A stretch of 64,000 nt of DNA from Lophium mytilinum. Its lineage: Eukaryota > Ascomycota > Dothideomycetes > Mytilinidiales > Mytilinidiaceae. Where the stretch lies: NCBI GenBank assembly GCA_010093605.1, contig MU004183.1, forward strand, positions 372,001 to 436,000, given 5' to 3'. The notes below the pieces were generated by a model, which saw only the letters and a program-made list of their open reading frames with translations, had not been told where the DNA came from and did no database searches. The position numbers and the translations under genes are program-made. Below, one piece after another: positions 1-12,098 of this stretch (the first letter of the stretch is position 1; each line of letters begins with the position of its first letter).

Positions 1-1
1 A

Positions 2-1166
2 GGCATGAATAGTGCTTTTGCTATATTCCACGCAGGCTCGGAGATGCAAAAGATGACACGGCAGCACATGTTAAACGAGATGCAGACGAAGCTTAATAAC
101 AAGGAGCTTGAGAAACTTTTGATTCCGGAGTGGAGCGTTGGCTGCAGGAGACTCACCCCTGGCACGAATTATTTGGAGAGTCTTTCTGACCCCAACGTGA
201 AGGTTGTATACGGCGAGATTGAGAAAATCACAGAAAAGGGTCCGATCGTTGACGATGGGAACGAGTATCCGGTTGATGTGCTCATTTGCGCGACTGGATT
301 TGACACCACGTTCAAGCCTAGGTTTCCACTCATTGGTCCTAAGGGCAAAGCGCTGGCAGAAGTCTGGAAAGGTATGAAAAGCCGTCTTGGAATCTAGGAA
401 GTCTATGCTTACTCGTGCATCATCTAGACGAACCACAAGGGTATCTTGGCATTGCTGTTAACGACTACCCTAACTATTTCATGACCCTTGGACCGAACTG
501 TCCAATCGGAAATGGCCCAGTGTTAATTTCCATCGAGTCAGAGGTCGATTACATCATCAAGATGCTTTCGAAGTTTCAGAAAGAGAATATCCGGTTGGTT
601 TAACATTTTTCCTTACACTGAGAATTGTAAGACTGACAGTTCTAGGTCCTTCGATGTAAAGCCAGAACCGGTTCAAGAGTTCAACGATTGGAAGGAACAT
701 TTCATGTCAGGAACCAGTATGTGCATTTTGGATTCACCTACTAATAGATGTTGAGTGCACTTGCAATTCGGCCTGCACCAATTCTAAAATACTCATCGCC
801 ACTTTCAAGAAAGAACACTGCTGACTCCTTGAAGTTTGGACAGAAGAATGCCGATCCTGGTACAAGTCCGGTAACATCCATGGCAAAATCGCAGCGTTGT
901 GGCCCGGTTCCACACTCCATTATCTTGAGGCGCTGAAAGAGCCTCGCTGGGAGGACTGGAACTTCGAATACGAATCTAAGAATCGATTCGAGTACTTAGG
1001 CAACGGGCACAGCTCTGCTGAGGTGCGCGAAGGCGGTGATTTGAGCTACTATATCCGCAATCACGATGATGATCAGATCGATATCGTCCTGAAGAAGCCC
1101 GGCAACGCTCATCCGGAGTTGGAGGGGATCGTGCCGTCCCCAGACGCCGTCAAGGCGAAGCTGTGA
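2..1166 (+). CDS. FAD-dependent (Baeyer-Villiger type) monooxygenase, C-terminal part
   Basis: This is the 3' part of a flavin monooxygenase; the start and the FAD-binding N-terminus lie left of the window. Exons are <2..371, 428..593, 646..716 and 835..1166, with frame kept at all three junctions. The visible part (312 residues) includes the ICATGFD motif, the second Rossmann-type signature of Baeyer-Villiger and related FAD monooxygenases. It also has the family's C-terminal segment with RSWYKSG and LWPGSTLHYLEAL. Such enzymes insert oxygen next to a ketone or hydroxylate small lipophilic substrates using NADPH and O2; the substrate cannot be read from this part. It is separated from the right-hand cluster by many housekeeping genes, so it is probably not part of that pathway. 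Confidence 0.85.
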
Positions 1167-2145
1167 GTGCTGTGAGTGCCAAGCAATGCTAAGAAGTGCG
1201 CCGGCTGAACAAGACATAGTATAAGTCCATTCGAAGCAAATCGAACGAATTGAAGGCGTCAGCGATAGGTTTTCATTTGATTGCGGTGGGCTTTCCTAGA
1301 TAACCATCTTAGTCTTCGCGTTGCGCAGCGTTCTTGCACAAGCTGTAGATATGTAAACTACTCATCAATTAATCTTGGCGTTCCGACTGGATGGAGTTAC
1401 GCATGTTGCACGTTGATTTTCTCAGGGTCTGCCCAAACCTTCCTAATGAGATCGAGCATGGGCCGCGGGTGGCGGAAGGAGTTTGGGGTTAGAAACCCCA
1501 CACGGAATTTGCGGAGAACCCCCGGAAAGCCGTGAAAGAAAATGCAACCTGCGCTGCATTCGAGAAGCAGATCTTCATCGAGTCTCGAAGGATTGTAGCC
1601 CCGCAGAGCCCCTTGTCCTGGTGGTGCATCGTTGCATGGACTCCTCTCCTGGGGCTAGGGTATGCACCGTATAGCGGCGAGGTGGACTCGCTCGACGCCT
1701 GACAGTGATGTTCGTGACGCGGGTTATCGCGCGACGTAGTAACAAGCACATGCCGAATGAACGAATGAAAGATCGATGACTCTGCTCCTATGTAGTGATG
1801 AAAGGGTTGAGGTGGCAGAGACTTCGTGGAGGTTGGAGGTGGAAGAAAGGTACGTTACTAAGCAGCCTAACCTGGATAGTGCCATCGTCAATCTATCATG
1901 TCTCATCATCAGTAAACATAATGCTTGCCGCCCTTTGAATGGGTCGTGCAGACCCGAATTTAGGCAGAAACGAGCACGACTTAAAGCTGTGTCATCACTT
2001 CTGGCGCGCGACTATTCCAGGGGCACATTGGCCTAATCACGTGATATGCATGAAACCTCCCTTCGTTTCACCCTGTTCTCAACCCAATACCCGACGTTGA
2101 CCATGAGATCAAGTCTTTCTCTCTCCAAACCCATAGATTGCAAAA
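1167..2145. other. Intergenic, no gene recognised
   Basis: About 1 kb between the monooxygenase stop and the SET-domain gene. Several short overlapping open frames occur on both strands, but none has a recognisable motif or a convincing splice structure. The last few hundred bases presumably hold the SET-gene promoter. Confidence 0.5.
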
Positions 2146-3204
2146 ATGATCCTTCGTCTCTACGTCCTATCCGATCTCGTCGCGCTTTGCCTTGCGGCAT
2201 CGATCACCGCATGCACCATCCCATCCCTCTCTGAACCATGGCCGCATCTACATTCGGAAACCCCGTCGGATACATGTTCCGGGCCCGCAGAAATCTACAC
2301 CATGCTGCCCACGCCCAAGAAAGGCTACGGCCTGTTCGCCACGCGGCGCATCGCGCGGGGAACCACGGTTATCCTCGAAGCGCCCCTCGTGGTCATCCAG
2401 CCACCACCCCTCACACTGGGCCAGGGGTACGAGATCTCCAAAATGCTTGATTCGCTCCGCGCAGAGTTTGCCAAGCTATCTCCGCCGAACCAGAAACGGT
2501 ATCTCGCGCTCCACGCGCACGTGTTTCCTAGCGAGGAGGGCAAGGAGAGGCTGATGCCCATCTTGCGCTCTAATGCATTCAACACTGGGACAGGCCTGGG
2601 CTTGTTCCCGATTGTGGCGAGGATCAATCATTCGTGTCGACCCAATGCGGCATACTTCTGGAGCGAGCGTTTGGGGCGGAGAGTCGTGTATGCGGGGCGT
2701 GACATTGAGGAAGGGGAAGAGATTTCAATTTCTTATATTCCGTTGCTAAAGACGACAAAAGAGCGGGAGCAGCGGCTAGCGCAATATGGCTTCACGTGCG
2801 AGTGCGAGGCATGTGAGGCAAGCAGGGGCGGGGATTCGAGAAGCGATGATGCAAGGGCGGAGATGCAAGTTATGTTAGATCAGCTGGAGTCGGAGGTACT
2901 GGTCCCTCCGGGCGAGGGGCTGATGGCAGAAAAGAAAGAGGAAGGACTTATCAAGAATAGTCTGAGGTTAGTAGATATGGTAGAGGAGGAGGTGCTGGTG
3001 GATTACTACGCCCAGGTGTACAAGCTTGCCGCTACAACTCATGGTCGATCTAGGCGGTGGGAAGAGGGGGCTGGTTGGGCTTTGCGGAGCCTGGAGATTA
3101 GAGAAATGGCCGACGAGCACTCCGCCGAAGCAATGGAGATGAGGCAAATGGCCCCCAGATTCATCTTGGAATCTAAAAAGTACATGGGCGAAGGTTTGTG
3201 TTGA
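2146..3204 (+). CDS. SET-domain protein (SMYD-like)
   Basis: Single-exon gene for a 352-residue protein. The SET core begins near residue 58 (GYGLFATRRI). It includes the cofactor-binding RINHSCRPNA box at 159-168 and the GEEISISY motif at 190-197, followed by a post-SET cysteine cluster CECEAC at 218-223. Proteins of this shape are predicted lysine methyltransferases using S-adenosylmethionine; the substrate is unknown. The first 23 residues are hydrophobic and could act as a signal or anchor sequence, unusual for a nuclear or cytosolic methyltransferase. Alternatively, translation may begin at Met53, directly before the SET domain, which would remove this segment. I used the first in-frame ATG. 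No intron is needed. Confidence 0.8.
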   Translation: MILRLYVLSDLVALCLAASITACTIPSLSEPWPHLHSETPSDTCSGPAEIYTMLPTPKKGYGLFATRRIARGTTVILEAPLVVIQPPPLTLGQGYEISKMLDSLRAEFAKLSPPNQKRYLALHAHVFPSEEGKERLMPILRSNAFNTGTGLGLFPIVARINHSCRPNAAYFWSERLGRRVVYAGRDIEEGEEISISYIPLLKTTKEREQRLAQYGFTCECEACEASRGGDSRSDDARAEMQVMLDQLESEVLVPPGEGLMAEKKEEGLIKNSLRLVDMVEEEVLVDYYAQVYKLAATTHGRSRRWEEGAGWALRSLEIREMADEHSAEAMEMRQMAPRFILESKKYMGEGLC

Positions 3205-3525
3205 TCTTTCGTATCTAGACCTATGTTGAATGTACGTCGGAACTTTTAACCTGAACCGCAAGAAACCTACGCTAATGTACACCCCCGATTTGAGTTTATG
3301 AGATGGTATCATTAAAGAGATTACAAGAGACTATGAAAAGAGACTGGCTACAAGAGAGATGAGAAATCTGTTAGTCGCTGAACGCTTGTATTGAAGAAAC
3401 CTTGGCTTTCGTGCTCGAGGTGCAGATAAACTAGAACACTGTGGCAGCTGCGCAAGAGATCATTTCGTATTGAGCAACGACTGCACTTCATTAGCTTCTC
3501 TGAACCACGACGTCCACAAATATGA
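3205..3525. other. Short convergent intergenic region
   Basis: About 320 bases between two convergent stop codons (SET gene on plus, bZIP gene on minus). It probably holds the two 3' untranslated regions. Nothing else is recognised. Confidence 0.5.
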
Positions 3526-5407
3526 TTACTCACCCGCAGTACAGTCAAATATCGGATACTTCCGCGCGAAGGCTGGACTCAGCTTCCACTGGTTTAGTCG
3601 ATCAATCCCAAAGTACGTTGCTATCTCATTCTTGCGGAAGTTCGGATTCGTCCATGGGAACGGCTCGAAGGGTCCATCAGGATCTGTCGGTCCGGCAAAT
3701 CTATCAATTCCGTCGGGAGTTTGTGACGATCCGTTTAACCCGAATTGCATACGCCAAGATAGTTCTTGAACCAAGGCGTCTTCCACTGGATCGGTAGTAG
3801 TCTCGAAGGAGCTATCCACTTGGGGAACCTCTACAAACTTCCAGTCAGGGGATACTATAGCAGACTTCGACCGCGAACCAGACGTCCGGCTGCTGGTAGA
3901 GAGAATGCGGTTGTGGAAAATATCGTATATGTTGATTGCAATCTTGCGGTGTTCAATCTCAACAACCGTGTTCAAAACGATATCTTTGATAACTTCGTCA
4001 TGGTCAATGGCGTGGCCGTGTATGATGAGCTGGTCACGTATCGAGGGCCAGTTGATGAAATCAATGTAGAGCGGATGTTCTGGCGAGCTGTACTGAAGCG
4101 GAGTCGGCCTGAATGGTTCGGGGACAGCCATTCTATTGACGACTGTGTTAGACAATCTCCAACGTAGCACACGGTCCATGTACGGAGCTGCATCCTAGTC
4201 ACATTGTTAGCCTCTAACAAGAACGACAGACTAGTAATGATTAACTTACAACGCCATATATGTAAGCTTCCATCCCAGAGAAAGCCCCAAAAAGGTACTA
4301 TAAAAAGATCAGTGACTAAGCCTCGAATGTGTTTCCAACCCTGCAGAACATACTATTGCTGTTGCCGATAATTGTCGGACGACTCGAACATTCATGGACT
4401 CCGGTGTAAGCGCACCACCTTCCTCGTCTTCGGACTCCATGTCCACGATTGGACGTGGACCTAGAACTTGATTCAAGTACTTCTGACAAGCGTTGGCGAG
4501 CTTATCCGAGAAAATTGCGGCAGATGTAATTGCTATTGTCTTGACAGCGCCAAAAGACATGGCATGGATAGGCGCAGTTAAGTGATCATAGATCATGTAT
4601 GGCGGAGGCGAGTTCTCCAGCGCGGGATCGAAGTGCATGTTTGGAGCTGACATGAGCTCTGGGTCAACACCACCCATTGATTGCGCCATCACGCCCTCAT
4701 CGGAGACGAGGTTGTGTTGCAGCTGCCCCGAATAGTGGCTCACGGGAGTAAGGGCATTGTCGTGTGAAGGTTGATGCTGCTGCATAGGTACTGTTTGCAT
4801 AGGTGGGATCGCTGATGAACCCATTCCTAGATGCCCGTCGTCCACTGGCGAATGGGAATGCAAATGGTTGAAGTTTTGCGGGACTGGTTCTTGCGGTGGA
4901 GTGTGAGCTTGACGTTGGGGAGTTGATTTGTTGCTGTGCGAGAGCGCCTCCATTGGAGCTTCTGAAACCCCGTTCCGGCGACGTCGGCCATCCTTGTCGA
5001 GTAATTGGTTAAATATTTCATCATCTGCATACACTTAGTCAAGGGGGAGGGCCACGTGACGAGTATAAATTACCAGCTGCTGTGGAAGCGATGTTGCTCA
5101 AGCTTAGCAGACGCTTCCGGAGGCGGAACAGGGCGTCCTCCAATTGGCGCTTTTCTTCTATCAGCTTCAGATGGGCGTCCAGAAGTGTTGAATAGCGGTC
5201 CTCGTTGTTTTTTGATTCGTCGTTACTGGACTTAATGATCTCCAGGAACGACTCCAGCTGCCTAGTATGGGCTAGCTGCTTTTCTCGCAGGCATTGTTGT
5301 GATATCCGATTTTGGACTCGTTTACGGTCTGCGCGAGTGTCGCTAGGCTTTTCCGAAGCAGTCTTTCGTTTCCGGGCCCTCGTGGCTGGCGTGGTGGGCG
5401 GATCCAT
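3526..5407 (-). CDS. bZIP transcription factor with C-terminal DUF3425
   Basis: Exons in transcription order are 5407..5074, 5033..4354, 4297..4250 and 4194..3526 (576 residues). The short middle exons are easily missed, and the C-terminal exon would look like a separate gene. A basic region (RKRVQNRISQQCLREKQ, about residues 28-44) is followed by a leucine-heptad coiled coil to about residue 100. Next comes a Gln/Pro/His-rich middle part. The C-terminal domain reads WRLSNTVVNRMAVPEPFRPT and ends with an aromatic FPWTNPNFRK-type motif, which matches the DUF3425 module common in ascomycete bZIP proteins. It should act in the nucleus as a sequence-specific regulator; targets are unknown. The first intron is only 40 bp, the least certain junction. 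It is not part of the right-hand cluster by position. Confidence 0.85.
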
Positions 5408-7967
5408 AATGAAGAAGAGAGATTAGATCTGTCAGTCGTCTATATAGAGTCAAGTAAGGTGGAGGGAGCTATATGGAGACGCTGAGGGAGGCGTCACACT
5501 TTATGCAGACGGCATGGATGTTGGAGATTCCGGAGGTAACGGGCAGTTAGTGGCTGGCCAGCGGCCAGCGGCGATCATCAGAGTTCCACTAGGCCCCTTC
5601 CCCACAGCAAGTACGCCAAGGGTGGCCCGGGTTCCCCACGGGTTGAGCTTCAGCCGTATCCGGCCAGAAGAATTCGCGGGGTGCAGGTACAGCGGTCTCA
5701 TCCGCCGCGGACTGGACATCAAGCCGTGGCGTTGCCCTTTAATTTCAATTCCCTTGGACCGAAGACCCAATTGCGAGCCATGCTTGGAGCGCACGATCGG
5801 CGACGGGCTTGTTTGTTCAATCAAGAGTGCAGATGCATATTCAGGGATCGCAGAAATCGGCCTTTCGCGCCACGTGCTGCCTGACGGGACCCGTCGTGAG
5901 TAAGTCATAGCGCCCGGCGCACTAGCTCTTCTAGACTTGACATATCTGCTAGATCAGAGGCCTGTGCTCACTCATTTCAGCTCCACCATGACGTTTCCGC
6001 TGCATCGAGCATCTTCTCCGGCGAACACCCCAGAGAACATCCCAGAGATGCTCTGGCCGCACCGGAAGAGTAAGCAAATGCAAACAGGAGTCGTTTCTGC
6101 CACCCTGTAAAATCTTGCGGTGTGCCCCTTGGCATGAGGAGATTTGATCATCCTTTGAACCTGGGGAAAGTCTGCACATCGTTCAACGGCTGTGGATCCT
6201 TAACGGGTGGCCGTTGCGCGATACCCGGACTATTTTCGCTCAGATTGGTGCCAAATCTTGAAACTGGGCAAGCAGAACATACCAGCAAGCGCCCTATACA
6301 CTCCGAGAGTTGCAGTAAGTCAGTTTGACGCTCTTCGTATTCTTGATACCTGCATGCGCAACACTAGCGTCCTTGAAAATCTCATCACTGGACGGTTTTG
6401 TGTGGCGATAAGGACTGGCATGCGTGTGCTGCGCCGTACCAGGTGCGCACAGAACATGTGAGACTGCTCGACCACGAGCGTAGCAAGCCAATATCGGAGT
6501 ATCTATACGCTGGCTACTTGCGTTCGCATGCAGCTCGATATCAGGCTTGATTACTCCAGACTCGACGCGTTGGGACACACACCGTCACCTCAGGCCATAC
6601 GAACAGACTCAATGTCGTCTGCATGTGCTGTGATAGTCACGCCGTGCGGGCCTGCAGACAGCCGCAGAAGTGAAGTCGAGCAATCACATCTTGCAGCGAG
6701 CGCTTCAAGTGATCCGAGTGGCTGAGGAGTGACCTCGAGACAAGTGACCATCTATTCATCAGGGTTAGCTCTGACCTTAGACTGTACTTCCCCTATGCAA
6801 CACTGACAAGAAGCGCTTACTATTCTGGAACTTGACACACCGAGTATCAGTACCACCACAGCGGTTCCCCAAGCTGCAAGTTTGAGCACCTGCTAGGCCA
6901 CCTGACCGGCCGATGATCCTCTTGTGGCGATGAGCATTGGGACCGTCTCCGAGCTAAATGGCCCTCCCTATGGCCATTGTGAAAAGGGTATCCTGGTCCT
7001 ACGGGGATGAAGGCTTGCCAATGTAGCGCCAGTAACGGATGAAGAACTAGATATAGGGGAATGTCATTGCTTTGTTTCACGACAACATGCTTTGTAGATC
7101 GAATAGCGGACTGCGGAACACTGGGCGATTCATCAGGGGTCTAGGCTGGCTGCCGACCCTACAATATTCTTTGAAACGTGAACGACAAATATAGTATGGC
7201 AGAAGTGTTCGAAGATTTGAGATTTGGGGGAGCCAGAAACATATATACAGGAGATGGAGGATGACGAGTGCTTTAATGCATAATGTATGACTCGGAAGCT
7301 ATTCTTAACGCACGAGATATATCATTGTTGGCTCGCATCGCAACCGAAGTTGAGAATCTTGGTGCAAACATTATCTATAGGCGTGTAGTCGATAACTTCG
7401 CGGGTTGCGTGGGGTGGTGGCCTCAGGAAAACGAGGTGAAGGAAAAAGTTGACGGTTTGGACGTCGAGAGGGCGCGGCATTTTCCGGCGTTATTCTAGAT
7501 TCAGACTAGCATAGCATTTCGGCACATTTCGGTCCGGCTGGATAGGGCAAAGTTCCGAATAGCCTCATCCTGCCTCGCCATGAACGATTGACATTTTCGA
7601 AGCAGCCCCAACCTTGAAGGTGATACAGCTGCCTGCAGCCCTGGAGGGGACGGCGGTGATAATACCTCTTCTGGTCTAGGGGTTCGTAGTCGTCATGATA
7701 ATATTCACGATCCAATAGTTCCAGATCTCTTGCCTGTTTCAATGAACGCCAAATCGAGTTTGTTCCTTTGCTCTTCTCCGCCACATCGCCCTGCAATTAG
7801 AATCGTCGTTGGTCTTTGTCACCGCTTTCTCAGAAATGCTTGCTGTTTCTCATCATTCTCACCAGAATCTCCTGTGGCGGCCAACATCCATCTCGCGCCC
7901 CACCATGATCAGTTCATGCTGGTGTGCATCAGCTCGGGATCTTCCATGGGTGTAGATCAGTATCCAC
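5408..7967. other. 2.5 kb region without a recognisable gene
   Basis: Lies between the bZIP start and the stop of the aldehyde dehydrogenase. Open frames up to about 135 codons exist on both strands (for example 5501-5908) but overlap each other and show no family motif, no codon consistency and no supporting splice sites. The left end should contain the bZIP promoter. The rest may be decayed sequence; I could not assign it. Confidence 0.45.
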
Positions 7968-9707
7968 TTACTTGATCCAGATTGCTTTCGTTTCCGTGTA
8001 GTGCCGGATGGCATACTCACCCAATTCCCGGCCGTATCCGCTGGAGCCGAATCCGCCCATCGGAACCTGGGGCCCTACCACCGACGTACAGTTGACACCA
8101 ATTGTTCCGCCTCGAACTTTGCTGGAGACTCGTAAGGCTCTGTTCACGTCTTGGGTGTAAATTGCTCCTATACGTGAAGTTAGTTGCATTCGATCAAGAC
8201 GCCCGTTCTCTTGGATAGACTTGCCTGCGAGACCATAGTCAGTGTCGTTGGCAAGCTGGATCGCCTCTTCTTCGGTCTTGAAAGTACGAACGCAAAGGAC
8301 CGGACCAAATATCTCTTCTCTGTAGATCTTCGCCTCATCGGTTGGGTTCTTGAAAATAACTGGGCCTATGTAGTAACCACCCTTGGTGTACTCTTCTCCT
8401 CCGAGTATGACCTCTGTCGACTTCTTTCCCTCCTCTATGAAACCTCGCACCTTATCATATTGGATCTTGTCTACCAGAGGACCGTACGTAGTGGTCATTT
8501 CCTGAGGATCAGATCCGAGAGTCTTCGTGATCGCTTCGAAGCTTCCTTTCAGTGCCGCCAAAAACTTGTCGGCAATTCCTTCTTGGACGAATAGCCTAGT
8601 GGTAGCTGCGCAAACCTGGCCCGCGTTTGTGGCGATCCCGATTGTACACCAGAACACCGCCTTCTCCAAACTTGCGTCATCGAAAACGAGTGCCTTTCTT
8701 TTAGTCAGCGAGGTTTCGAGCACTCGGTCGAATCAGTCCTTACCGGCGACTTTCCACCGAGCTCCAAAGTTACCCGCTTCAAGTTGCTCTTTGTTGCCGC
8801 GTCCTGTATCTTTCTTCCCGTGAAGGTAGATCCGGTAAAAGATATCTTGGCTATCTTCATATGGCTGCTCAGCATGGCTCCTACATCTCCTCCTCCTAGT
8901 GTGTTTATTAGCGTTCTGAGTCGTCCCACGTGCTAGGATCCATTGCGTACCTGGGAGAACCTGAAACACCCCAGGCGGGAACCCAGCTTCTTTGATCAAA
9001 GATGCTACAGCAAGAGTACCCAAGGGCGACTTTTCTGATGGCTTGATGATAACCGTGTTGCCACACGCCAATGCAGGTGCACTTTTGAACCCCAAAAAGT
9101 GGAGGGACCCGTTCCATGCGGTGATTCCGGCACAGACACCTAGCGGCTCTTGCCTAACGATCTTGTAGAACCCGTCTTCAGGTGGATACGAGTCTCCCTT
9201 AATCTTGTCCGCCCAGCCGGCATAATCTGTATTTTTAGTCAACAGCTGAACTCCACTCAAGGTGGATTCAAGAGTTGCATACATCTGTAAACTGATGCTA
9301 TCCTAGGGATCTCGTAGTTGCATTGCGCGAGAGGCCTTCCGGAACAGATGCTTTCAAGATACGCGATTTCCGAGGCATTGTCGAGTATGAGTTGAGCAAA
9401 TTTGTTCAGAATTACTCCTTTCTGTTCGCCGCTCAGCGTCGTCCAGGATCCCGATTCAAATGCTTTCTGGGAGCTTGACACGGCATTATCGACGTCTGCT
9501 TCGGAAGCTCCCTTGAATTCCGCAATGGTGCTTGCATCCTTCGGATTCACGAGTTTGATGGTAGCCCCAGTTCCTTCTTTGAACTATCCTGGTCATCAGT
9601 TCTCACAAATCATACCAATCGAATGCTCAGTCATTGTCAATTCTTACCTCATTGTCCACGTATAACTTAGTCGGCAATTCCTCTCTTGAAACTAGTTTTG
9701 TCGTCAT
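7968..9707 (-). CDS. Aldehyde dehydrogenase (NAD(P)+ dependent)
   Basis: Six exons in transcription order: 9707..9648, 9583..9283, 9226..8951, 8895..8744, 8693..8225 and 8167..7968, giving 485 residues, the usual family length of 480-500. Family motifs are PWN-equivalent ITAWNGSL, the cofactor loop GSTFTGRKI, the catalytic glutamate in LELGGKSP, the catalytic cysteine in [11 protein letters not shown], and [12 protein letters not shown]. It oxidises aldehydes to carboxylic acids, probably in the cytosol because no organellar presequence is seen. The intron at 8224-8168 begins with GC instead of GT and is in frame without a stop; removing it restores the conserved [16 protein letters not shown] stretch. 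The gene diverges from an alcohol dehydrogenase with 388 bases between the starts, suggesting coupled alcohol-aldehyde-acid oxidation. Confidence 0.9.
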
Positions 9708-10095
9708 GGTGAGAGATTGAAATTGGGAATCGGGATATGGATCAAGGGTACACAACAAGGCGTCAAAATAAGCATCCACCAACGAATAAAAGGAAGTGCG
9801 CCGCACGGAAACTATACCACTACGCGGCATTCGGAAAATGTCAAGCAGCAATAGCTCGTGAGACTTTTCCTTCTCACCCAATTACTGTGCTTTAGTGTAT
9901 CTCCCCCGCACTCTCACTGGCGCTGCGCCCTTATTTTCCCCGCAAACCCACATTCCCGGAATCTAATGCCCCGCACCATAAATGTACCTTAGCAGAGCAA
10001 CTTGCTCTTAGGTTCGTTTATCGATAGCGTCAGCTTTGCGAACTCAGGAAAAAAAGAATTACCCCACGCTGCGCGTCATCCGTCCCTGACCAGCA
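9708..10095. promoter_or_regulatory. Shared divergent promoter of the ALDH and ADH genes
   Basis: 388 bases between two oppositely directed start codons. No specific operator was identified. The arrangement itself suggests co-regulation of the two oxidoreductases. Confidence 0.5.
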
Positions 10096-11642
10096 ATGTC
10101 GACAACCATCGTCACCCAAAACGGGAGCGCTAAGACTATGAAGGCCCAGATCGTCGTCAAGGTATAAGAGCTTGCCAACGAGATTGAATAGAGACTAATT
10201 ATATTTCAGCATAATGGTCCAATCGAAGAGCAAGATGTTGATATACCTACTCCTGGTCCCAATGACCTCCTCGTCAAGTTGTCGGCTTCGTCATTATGTA
10301 TGAGCGATATGGCGGCGTATATGGGGCACCTTGGCGAAAGGGCTCCTGTATGCTTAGGCCACGAACGTATGAACCCTTTCGATTCTGGCAATCCGGTTGA
10401 CTAATCGAACGTAGCTGTCGGTATCGTCGTCGAAGCCGGACCTGGTGTGGTCGGGTTTGCCAAAGGCGACCGAGTAGGCTTCATGCCATTCAAGGGGATG
10501 TGTGGTATGTTTCTGATGTCGAGTGAGTCGGTTTTATGCTGTGGGCGGGCGCTAACGCCTCGTTTCAGAGGACTGTGAAGAATGTTTGAGCGGCCAATCG
10601 AGATTCTGTCCGAGGAAGGTTGGCGGGATGACGGAACTGCACGGTGGCTTCTCTGAATACGCAATTGCTGCGCCGCTTTCAACGGTCAAGATACCGAAGG
10701 AGCTGACCGATGAAGAGTATGTAGATTCATGTTTAAGGTTTCTTTACTGAAGTTAGGAACTGACAGTATCATTTGCTAGAGCCGCGCCGCTGCTATGTGC
10801 GGGTGTTACAGCATATAACGCTCTCAAGGTGGTGGCCAAAGAACAACCAGGTGGCACGCCGCTGAACATCATCGGTGTTGGTGGAGTCGGTAAGTCCTCT
10901 CACACCTAAATTTATCCGGCCGCATGTGCTAAATGCCTTTACAGGTCATCTGGCTGTTGCGTACGCGAAGGCCTTCGGATACCGCGTCACAGCCTGTAAG
11001 TCAATCCCGTCTACCTCTCCCACAATGAACCGCCGCTCACATTTCTCCCCACAGTTGATATCGCAGAGGATAAGCTCGAGCTCGCCAAAGCATACGGCGC
11101 GACAAAAGTAGTTAACTCCTTGAACGTCAAGGACGAAGAGATTGTGCAAACGCAAACCACCATCGTCATTAGCGGTGCAGCGCCAGCCTACGCACTTGCC
11201 GTGAAAACTACCAAGAACCACGGAAGGATAATAGCTGTCGGTGTGCCGCATGCACCGTTAACTTTCAATGGTAAGTCATTGGCTAGTGCTTTACGAAGGG
11301 GCTGGACTGACGATGTGTGATTATAGTGCTGGACCTGATCCTCCGGGAGGTTTCAATCGTTCGTAAGTACCACTCGCGAGAGCTAGGTAATTGGAATTAT
11401 GTGCTGACTGGGAACAGCTATCTGCCAAGGCTCGAAACAGGATCTTGATGAGTCTTTGAAGATGGCGGCAGAGTATGGGATCAAGCCGACGATTCAGGTA
11501 AGCGTTCAAACAATAAGTGGGGATTGCAGACTATTGACGCTAACTCATGATCTAGATTAAGAAGATCGGGCAGCTATACGAAGGTTTCCAGTCAATGATG
11601 AAAGGAGAGGTTACGGGGCGGCTGGTATATCGGTTCGACTAG
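10096..11642 (+). CDS. Zinc-dependent medium-chain alcohol dehydrogenase
   Basis: Ten exons: 10096..10161, 10210..10366, 10415..10504, 10569..10716, 10780..10889, 10945..10995, 11055..11270, 11327..11362, 11418..11497, 11556..11642 (346 residues). The catalytic zinc ligands are visible as Cys in SSLCMSD, the GHE motif, and Cys in LLCAGVTAYNAL. The structural zinc site is the four-cysteine set in CEDCEECLSGQSRFC. The nucleotide-binding fold has GVGGVGHLAVAYAKAFG. The size and layout match fungal ADH1-type class enzymes that interconvert primary alcohols and aldehydes with NAD(H). It is transcribed away from an aldehyde dehydrogenase, so the two may act in sequence. Intron density is high for a protein of this size. 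Confidence 0.92.
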
Positions 11643-12098
11643 GTTCCGAGCGGCGCTGTGATGTTATTATGTACGTGATATCAAAACTTCAAAAATTGCT
11701 GAAGCCGTATGGGCCGAATATTCCATCTCCCACGCTTCTACCAGTATTGACGTGAGAAGAGTATACATTCCTTTATAAGGATGAACCTGAGCTGGCTGTT
11801 GAAGGAAGGAACCTGACCAGAATACTTATGCATATAGTGTATTATCTGCTTGTAGAAGGTAGAATACATGAGACATTTTGTCACGTATAGGTTATAGCAA
11901 CTTATTGGTGTGCTCTCAAGTCTTATTAGATATCTTGAGATATGTTAATGCTTTAAGTTAGCTGGATACATAGCTCTTGTGGCAAGTTCCTTCCCCAGCG
12001 CCGGATATTCTCTGCAACCGCCTGACCAGGTCCAGAGTTTTTCTTCCGCATTGATCGAAGGTCCCAACGCTACATCCACGTAGTACGTTCGAGACCAT
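11643..12098. other. Convergent intergenic region
   Basis: Between the alcohol dehydrogenase stop and the BTB-gene stop. AT-rich; presumably holds two 3' untranslated regions. No further feature seen. Confidence 0.5.

Noticed and set aside
2-1166. Flavin monooxygenase as part of the FAS cluster
   Set aside because: It lies about 28 kb away, with VPS35, ISA2, kynureninase and POL1 in between.
3526-4194. A separate 217-residue gene downstream of the bZIP gene
   Set aside because: It joins in frame through a 48-bp exon to the bZIP part and is its DUF3425 domain.
5501-5908. Overlapping open frames of about 130 codons on both strands
   Set aside because: Composition is unlike coding DNA, no motif, mutual overlap, and position in the bZIP upstream region; treated as chance frames.
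8733-9284. Separate short ALDH pseudogene fragments
   Set aside because: All pieces join through good splice sites into one intact 485-residue enzyme, so the gene is not broken.
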